Origin: an uncultured Lachnospiraceae bacterium
GTDB lineage: Bacteria; Bacillota_A; Clostridia; Lachnospirales; Lachnospiraceae
Direction of reading: 5' to 3'
NCBI GenBank assembly: GCA_902801585.1
Contig: CADCIU010000036.1
Span: 1-27,393 of the forward strand
DNA: 27,393 nucleotides
In this document: in pieces, positions 23,028-27,393 of the stretch
Numbering within the stretch: position 1 is the first letter of the stretch
How the letters are laid out: every line of letters starts with the position of its first letter
Made by a program: the position numbers and the translations under genes
The notes under the pieces: model-generated
Seen by the model: the letters and a program-made list of their open reading frames with translations, nothing else
Databases searched by the model: none
Told to the model about the DNA's origin: nothing

Positions 23028-24148
23028 TATTCAAACATCTCCGCTGCCCGCTTCAGTTCTTTGATCACGGGAATTCCCTGAGGACATACGCTCTCGCACT
23101 GGCCGCATTCGATGCAGTCTGAGGCGCGCCTGCCATCCGGCGCTGCGGCCTCGTAGGCGGCCTTCGCATCTTTGATTCTGCCGCTTCCCAGCTGCAGGTT
23201 CGCCGCTTTGAAAATATCGGGAATCGCGATCTGCTGCGGACATCCTTCCGTGCAGTAGCTGCAGGCTGTGCAGGGGATGTCGGAGACTTCGCCCATGATC
23301 TTCATAGCCTTGCCGATGATCGCCCACTCCTCTTCATTGAAGGGCTCGAATTTACCCATATAGCTGAGGTTGTCCTCCATCTGCCCGATCGTGGACATGC
23401 CTGAAAGCACAGTCAGGATGCCGTCCAGCGATGCGACAAAACGGATTGCCCAGGATGCGTAAGAGCGTTCGGGAGCATACGCTTTGAACAGTGTTTTGAC
23501 CTCTTCCGGCGGGTCCGCGAGCTTGCCGCCCTTGACCGGTTCCATGACGACGATCGGCTTGCCGAATCTGCGCGCCACCTCATAATTAGCCCGGGACTGC
23601 ACCGACGGATTCTCCCAGTCAGCGTAGTTGATCTGGAGCTGCACGAACTCGGCTTCCGGATGCTCTGTCAGGATTTGCTCCAAAACCTCAGGCGTGCCGT
23701 GGAAAGAGAACCCCATGTGCTTGATCAGTCCCCGCGCCTTGTTCTCCTTCACGAAATCCCAGATTCCGAATTTCTCGTAGCGCTTGTAGTTCTTGCCGTC
23801 CAGCGCGTGCAGCAGATAGTAGTCAAAGTATCCCGCACCGGTGCGGTCAAGGCTGGTTTGAAACTGTTTCTTCGCCATTTTCTCCGTGGCAGACACTGCG
23901 AGCATGCTCGCGTTGAGCTTTGTCGCCAGAGTGTATGACTCTCTGGAATGGCGCATGACAAGAGCCTTCTTCGCGGCTTCCTCTGACCCCGGGTAGACAT
24001 GCGCTGTGTCAAAATACGTCCCGCCGGCCTCGATAAATCGATCTACCATTTTCGAAGTCTCATCGATGTCGATGGCGAGCCCCTTGTGCGGCAGCCTCAT
24101 CAGCCCGAATCCGAGTTTGCCGGTTTCCTTCATGATCCTTTCGTCCAT
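23027..24148 (-). CDS. Aldo/keto reductase with C-terminal double [4Fe-4S] domain
   Basis: This 373-residue aldo/keto reductase is of the clostridial type. The catalytic tetrad is intact: Asp and Tyr in TYFDTAHVYPGSEE, Lys in LATKLNAS and His in YYLLHALDG. The C-terminal part carries two clusters, CTACSYCTEGC and CIECGQCESVC, each CxxCxxCxxxC, for two [4Fe-4S] centres. It probably reduces a carbonyl substrate or works as an electron-transfer partner; the substrate is unknown. I start at ATG 24148, six bases after GGAGG; the open frame extends 33 codons upstream into AT-rich leader with no family likeness. Its stop overlaps the kinase ATG by one base, and GGAG within its last codons can act as the kinase ribosome binding site, so the two are made together. 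It differs from the aldo/keto reductase at 1385, which has lost the Tyr and Lys. Confidence 0.92.
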   Translation of the reverse strand: MDERIMKETGKLGFGLMRLPHKGLAIDIDETSKMVDRFIEAGGTYFDTAHVYPGSEEAAKKALVMRHSRESYTLATKLNASMLAVSATEKMAKKQFQTSLDRTGAGYFDYYLLHALDGKNYKRYEKFGIWDFVKENKARGLIKHMGFSFHGTPEVLEQILTEHPEAEFVQLQINYADWENPSVQSRANYEVARRFGKPIVVMEPVKGGKLADPPEEVKTLFKAYAPERSYASWAIRFVASLDGILTVLSGMSTIGQMEDNLSYMGKFEPFNEEEWAIIGKAMKIMGEVSDIPCTACSYCTEGCPQQIAIPDIFKAANLQLGSGRIKDAKAAYEAAAPDGRRASDCIECGQCESVCPQGIPVIKELKRAAEMFE

Positions 24149-24206
24149 CTGTAACCTCCGTTTTCCAAACTTATTTGTGTTATTTACTGCGCCTATGCTG
24201 TGATCT

Positions 24207-24235
24207 ATAATTTCTGCTAGAATAATATCTGTTAA
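24207..24235 (-). promoter_or_regulatory. Candidate promoter of the aldo/keto reductase-kinase operon
   Basis: On the minus strand TTAACA (24230-24235) matches the -35 consensus at five of six positions. AATTAT (24207-24212) follows after 17 bases and matches the -10 at four of six. The start codon is about 60 bases downstream. Confidence 0.35.
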
Positions 24236-24311
24236 CGTAAAAAACAATTACTTCGTTCGCTGCCTGTATACTGCAGCGGATCTGTAAACATGGTACCACA
24301 TGTTCGCTTAT

Positions 24312-24414
24312 GGTGTCACGGGGACGGTTCTTTTGACAACTTTTAAGGCAGGGAGACAGAGAACCGTCCCCTGTCTCCATATGAAGGTGTCAAAAGAACC
24401 GTCCCCGTGACACC
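24312..24414. repeat. Intergenic palindromic repeat cluster 8 (B, A, B)
   Basis: A type-B unit on the plus strand (24312-24340), a perfect type-A unit on the minus strand (24352-24378) and a type-B unit on the minus strand (24386-24414) lie between two divergent genes. The last has fully complementary GGTGTCA/TGACACC arms. The outer B units face each other around the A unit, the reverse of the A-B-A nesting in cluster 4. The cluster ends about 20 bases before the ribosome binding site of the SGNH gene. Confidence 0.92.
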
Positions 24415-24444
24415 CGACACCCCCTCAAGAATTGGAGGATGATA

Positions 24445-25020
24445 ATGTCCGGAAAAAAAACTCTCAGTATTTTGTTCATAGGGAATAGTCACACATATTT
24501 TAACGATATGCCGCTGATGGTGCAGAGGCGGGCCAAGGAGGCAGGTTATGACTGTAGGGTCGTGATGATCGCGCATGGGGGCTGGTTTTTGGCACAGCAT
24601 GTGGAAGAGCCGGATGTTCGGTTCAATATCCTGTTCGGAGGGTATGACTATGTGGTCCTGCAGGAGCATGCGCATCCATTTGGACCGGTGGAGAAGTTCC
24701 GCGATGCGGCGGTGCAGCTCAATGAGTGGATCCGTGAGGCCGGGAGCACACCGGTCGTGTATGAGTGCTGGAGCAGGAAGGCGGAGCCGGAGATGCAGGC
24801 GAATATGAATGAGGCACACAGGCAGGCTGCGGAAGAGATCGGCGCGCTGCTTGCGCCGGTTGGCGAGTATTGGTGGGATTATCAGAAGAGCTGGCCTGAT
24901 CTGGAGATGTATTATAAGGATGGGGCGCATGCGTCGTCGGCAGGATCTGACTTTGCGGCTAAATATATATGGGAGACGATCTTTGCGGATTTGAGGGTGT
25001 CAAAAGAACCGTCCCTGTGA
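24445..25020 (+). CDS. SGNH-hydrolase-like protein
   Basis: This 191-residue cytoplasmic protein has the blocks of the SGNH/GDSL hydrolase fold, which covers esterases, acetyl-transfer enzymes and lipases. Block I is LFIGNSHTYFNDMP with the likely nucleophile Ser15. A middle block is YVVLQEHAHPFG, where the Gln-Glu pair resembles relatives of the DUF4886 type. Block V is DGAHASSAGSDFAA with Asp159 and His162 completing the triad. No signal peptide is seen. I take ATG 24445, six bases after GGAGG; ATG 24439 overlaps that site. The last six residues (SKEPSL) and the stop codon are encoded by a repeat unit (24996-25023), so the natural C-terminus has been changed. Near-identical repeat units lie on both sides of this gene in the same orientation. 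Confidence 0.82.
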   Translation: MSGKKTLSILFIGNSHTYFNDMPLMVQRRAKEAGYDCRVVMIAHGGWFLAQHVEEPDVRFNILFGGYDYVVLQEHAHPFGPVEKFRDAAVQLNEWIREAGSTPVVYECWSRKAEPEMQANMNEAHRQAAEEIGALLAPVGEYWWDYQKSWPDLEMYYKDGAHASSAGSDFAAKYIWETIFADLRVSKEPSL

Positions 25021-25069
25021 CACTTCCAAGGCAGGAAAAAAAGGAGACAGAGAACCGTCCCCTGTCTCC
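24996..25069. repeat. Intergenic palindromic repeat cluster 9 (B overlapping a gene end, A)
   Basis: A type-B unit on the minus strand (24996-25023) overlaps the last codons of the SGNH gene and contains its TGA stop. It differs from the unit at 24386-24414 by one base in the core-arm junction. A perfect type-A unit on the minus strand (25043-25069) follows and ends seven bases before the clpX stop codon. Confidence 0.92.
25036..25069 (-). terminator. Type-A repeat acting as likely clpX terminator
   Basis: Reading the minus strand from clpX, the type-A hairpin (8 bp stem GGAGACAG/CTGTCTCC, 11-base loop) is followed immediately by seven Ts (25036-25042). It starts six bases after the clpX stop, with no other terminator in sight. 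The form is that of an intrinsic terminator. Confidence 0.6.
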
Positions 25070-25075
25070 TTCTCC

Positions 25076-26323
25076 TCAGGCTGTTCTGACAGTCATACCT
25101 TTTACGAGGATTGGCTCTTCCTCCCCGAGAACAGCACCTCTTGTGATAATGCATTTCCTGACGTTCTTTTCGTCCGGAATCTTGTACATGACGTCCTCCA
25201 TGACGTTTTCCATGATCGCTCTGAGGCCTCTTGCACCGGTATTCTTGCGCATAGCGATCTGTGCGATCTCCCTGAGTGCTTCGGGCTCGAATTCGAGGTC
25301 GACGCCCTCGAGCTCCATGAGCTTCTTGTACTGTTTGACCAGACTGTTTTTGGGCTCAGTCAGGATCCTGATCAGTGCATCTTCGTCCAGCTCATCGAGA
25401 GCGACGAAGACAGGCAGTCTTCCGACGAATTCCGGCGTCAGGCCGAATTTCATGAGATCCTGAGGAGTGAGTCCTCTGAGCTGCTCCGAAAGGCTCATCT
25501 CTTTTTGGACCTCAAAAGAAGGGCCGAAACCGAGCGTATTACGGCTCTTACTCTTGTCGAGCATTTTCTCAATACCTGCAAATGCGCCGCCGCAGATGAA
25601 GAGAATGTTGCTGGTATCGATCTGGATGCATTCCTGCTGCGGGTGCTTGCGACCGCCCTGTGGAGGAACAGAAGCCACAGTACCCTCGAGGATCTTCAGC
25701 AAGCCCTGCTGAACGCCTTCACCGGATACATCCCTTGTGATGGACCGGTTTTCACCTTTTCTTGCGATCTTGTCAATCTCGTCGATGTAGACAATGCCCC
25801 TTTCTGCGCGCTTGACATCATAGCTTGCTGCCTTGAGCAGACGCACAAGCACATTTTCGACATCTTCGCCGACGTAACCGGCCTCTGTCAGTGTCGTTGC
25901 GTCAGAGATCGCGAATGGGACGCCCAGCGTCTTTGCCAGCGACTGCACGAGGTAAGTCTTGCCGGAACCGGTAGGACCGATCATCAGGATGTTGCTCTTT
26001 TGCAGTTCAACATCCGATTTTCCCATGTGATTGATCCTCTTGTAGTGGTTGTATACAGCCACGGCGATCGATTTTTTGGCTCTGTCCTGACCGACCACAT
26101 ACTGGTTCAGGAAATCCACGAGTTCACGGGGCTTTTTCAGGTCTTCCTTCCTGACGAAGCCGCCCTGCAATTTCTCTTCGTCTGCCTTTGCGAGGCGGGT
26201 CAAAATATCGTTGGACGACTTGATGCAGTCTGCGCAGATAATAGCGCCGCCGCCTCCGATGAATCGCTTTTTGCTGGATTTTGGTGCTCCGCAGAACAGG
26301 CACTTATCTTCTCTATCTGCCAT
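25076..26323 (-). CDS. clpX: ATP-dependent Clp protease ATP-binding subunit ClpX
   Basis: ClpX is the AAA+ unfoldase that feeds substrates to ClpP. The 415 residues are the usual length. The zinc-binding domain has Cys8, Cys11, Cys30 and Cys33 (CLFC ... CADC). Walker A is GPTGSGKT (116-123) and Walker B is IVYIDEID with Asp181/Glu182. The sequence between them, [20 protein letters not shown], is typical of ClpX. The pore and sensor regions are present ([22 protein letters not shown]). The ClpP-docking loop reads LGF (264-266) in place of the textbook IGF, a conservative change. The start is fixed by AAAGGAGG five bases before the ATG. No clpP, tig or lon gene is adjacent, although clpP-clpX is the common order; here it stands alone between repeat clusters. 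Confidence 0.96.
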   Translation of the reverse strand: MADREDKCLFCGAPKSSKKRFIGGGGAIICADCIKSSNDILTRLAKADEEKLQGGFVRKEDLKKPRELVDFLNQYVVGQDRAKKSIAVAVYNHYKRINHMGKSDVELQKSNILMIGPTGSGKTYLVQSLAKTLGVPFAISDATTLTEAGYVGEDVENVLVRLLKAASYDVKRAERGIVYIDEIDKIARKGENRSITRDVSGEGVQQGLLKILEGTVASVPPQGGRKHPQQECIQIDTSNILFICGGAFAGIEKMLDKSKSRNTLGFGPSFEVQKEMSLSEQLRGLTPQDLMKFGLTPEFVGRLPVFVALDELDEDALIRILTEPKNSLVKQYKKLMELEGVDLEFEPEALREIAQIAMRKNTGARGLRAIMENVMEDVMYKIPDEKNVRKCIITRGAVLGEEEPILVKGMTVRTA

Positions 26324-26447
26324 TTCCGCCTCCTTTCTATCTACATCTGCCGGGCCATGTTAAATTGGCAGATTTCGATGATTTCTGAATGGTTTTATAC
26401 TACAATAAGAAAAATAGCACTTTTGCAGAGGATATTCTATCAACCGC

Positions 26448-26456
26448 TGGTATAAA
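26448..26456 (+). promoter_or_regulatory. Extended -10 promoter candidate for the second kinase
   Basis: TGG-TATAAA fits an extended -10 element (TGnTATAAT with one mismatch). There is no good -35 box. Transcription would begin near 26463, just before the first repeat unit, so the leader would contain the whole repeat pair. Confidence 0.4.
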
Positions 26457-26467
26457 GGATGTCAGGA

Positions 26468-26546
26468 GGAGACAGGGGACGGTTCTCTGTCTCCTTTCAA
26501 GGCCGAAAAGAGACAGAGAACCGTCCCCTGTCTCCTCTCTGACACC
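26468..26546. repeat. Intergenic palindromic repeat cluster 10 (inverted pair of type A)
   Basis: A perfect type-A unit on the plus strand (26468-26494) faces one on the minus strand (26509-26535) with a single G-to-A change in its outer arm. A lone type-B arm (CTGACACC, about 26539-26546) follows, 17 bases before the kinase start. The arrangement matches cluster 3 before the AI-2E-family gene. Confidence 0.92.
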
Positions 26547-26563
26547 ATCGTGAGGATAAGATT

Positions 26564-27393
26564 ATGGAATTATCATCAAACAGTTTAAGCAACGAGATCA
26601 GCAAGAAATCGCTGGAAGAAGCGCTATCCTGGCGCCGCGCCATGATGGAGGACGCAGCAAGCCGGTCAACAGAAGGAAAAAGACCGGAAGCGATCTCCAA
26701 CGAGGAGATACACAACGGCGACCCGATCCTGAATACCTACAAGGTGACGTCGGACGCGATCCACGGCGGCATGGGAAGCGTATGGCGGGTGCACCATGGA
26801 AGCTGGAACGTGGATCTTGCCATGAAGCGCCCGCAGCCGAGGTTCTTTGCCGAGGGCAGCGACAGCAGCAAAGAAGAGTTTGTCGCGGAATGTGAGAACT
26901 GGATCGGTCTGGGCCTGCACCCCGGCATTGTCAGCTGTTATTATGTGCGCGACATCAGCGGCGTTCCCTCTATCTTCTCGGAATGGATGGACGGCGGCAG
27001 CCTGAAGGACCGCATCCGGGACGGCTCGCTCTACGAAGGCACAGAGGAAGAAGTGCAGGAGCGGATACTGGCCATCGCCATTCAGATGGCGAGAGGTCTG
27101 CAATATTCCCATGAAAAGGGGCTGATCCATCAGGATGTTAAGCCGGGCAATGTTTTGCTGTCAAAAGACTGGGAAGCGAAGGTCGCAGACTTCGGCCTGG
27201 CAAAAGCGCAAAGCCGTCTGCGTAACGACGGCAATCGCCATACGGTCGGAGGCACTTTGGAATACTGTCCGCAGGAGCAGGCAAAGGGCATGGAGCCGGA
27301 AGCATGGATGGATCTGTACGCTTTCGCACTGACGGTCATAGAAATGTATGCAGGCGGCAGGTCCTGGAAGACCGGCGCGGAAGCAAAAGAGCT
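26564..27393 (+). CDS. Ser/Thr protein kinase, paralogue of the large kinase (cut by the window end)
   Basis: The first 276 residues are visible, open to the last base, so the gene continues beyond the window. The kinase domain starts near residue 56 and is highly similar to that of the gene at 19101-23027 (for example GGMGSVWRVHH, VDLAMKRP, GVPSIFSEWM, LIHQDVKP, DWEAKV). Key residues are Lys88, the HQD loop (189-191) with Asp191, and DFG (209-211). The first Gly of the glycine-rich loop is Ile here (DAIHGGMG). The activation segment ends in PQEQA. The N-terminal 55 residues are helical and charged and unlike the acidic repeats of the paralogue. Whether it carries TPR or propeller regions cannot be seen. 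The start ATG lies eight bases after GAGG, behind a repeat pair and an extended -10 box. It points away from clpX. Confidence 0.88.
   Translation, partial: MELSSNSLSNEISKKSLEEALSWRRAMMEDAASRSTEGKRPEAISNEEIHNGDPILNTYKVTSDAIHGGMGSVWRVHHGSWNVDLAMKRPQPRFFAEGSDSSKEEFVAECENWIGLGLHPGIVSCYYVRDISGVPSIFSEWMDGGSLKDRIRDGSLYEGTEEEVQERILAIAIQMARGLQYSHEKGLIHQDVKPGNVLLSKDWEAKVADFGLAKAQSRLRNDGNRHTVGGTLEYCPQEQAKGMEPEAWMDLYAFALTVIEMYAGGRSWKTGAEAKE

Noticed and set aside
25505..26455. 316-codon plus-strand frame opposite clpX
   Set aside because: Antisense shadow of clpX with no recognisable features.
2531..26546. Repeat clusters as a CRISPR array
   Set aside because: Units occur in both orientations, with irregular spacing, several arm types and few or no unique spacers; no cas genes are present.
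26666..27130. 154-codon minus-strand frame at the right edge
   Set aside because: It lies opposite the second kinase, whose frame is open to the window end and carries all kinase motifs.

Overview
The window looks like chromosomal DNA from an anaerobic clostridial Firmicute; I cannot place it more finely. The reasons are strong AGGAGG-type ribosome binding sites, two aldo/keto reductases with C-terminal double [4Fe-4S] domains, a stand-alone etfBA pair, a clostripain-family (C11) protease, clpX and eukaryotic-type Ser/Thr kinases. About 19 complete protein genes, one gene cut by the right edge, and two gene remnants are visible. No rRNA, tRNA, CRISPR array or transposase gene was recognised.

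Layout. 1-2530 (+): HAD hydrolase, a 60-residue acidic protein, an HD-domain protein and a 4Fe-4S aldo/keto reductase, closely packed. 2677-6295 (-): a membrane-anchored C11 protease and a CPBP-family intramembrane protease. 6535-8373 (+): etfB and etfA, closed by a strong intrinsic terminator. 8629-11587 (+): an AI-2E-family permease, a DUF554 membrane protein, an unrecognised membrane protein and two gene remnants. 11749-13989 (+): an M13 metalloprotease lipoprotein with its own terminator. 14237-18980 (+): NudC-like Nudix hydrolase, alpha/beta-hydrolase lipoprotein, small esterase, a six-helix membrane protein and a possible phospholipase C-like protein. 19101-24148 (-): a canonical 4Fe-4S aldo/keto reductase translationally coupled to a 1308-residue Ser/Thr kinase with TPR and propeller-like regions. 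24445-25020 (+): an SGNH-like hydrolase. 25076-26323 (-): clpX. 26564-end (+): a second, closely related kinase, truncated by the window.

The most striking signal is a family of short palindromic repeats in 11 intergenic clusters. I counted by hand 30 units with an intact 11-base core, GGGACGGTTCT or its complement, plus a few degenerate ones. The core is constant but the flanking arms come in distinct versions: GGAGACAG/CTGTCTCC (type A), GTTGTCA/TGACAAC and GGTGTCA/TGACACC (type B), and A/B chimeras. Units lie right up against stop codons and ribosome binding sites and never inside genes, except where one supplies the stop codon of the SGNH hydrolase. Some sit where they could act as intrinsic terminators (after clpX and after the large kinase). 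Others would form almost the whole mRNA leader (before the AI-2E permease and the second kinase). No mobilising enzyme is in the window.

The second notable element is the inverted pair of kinases. Both share an altered glycine-rich loop and an HQD catalytic loop in place of HRD.
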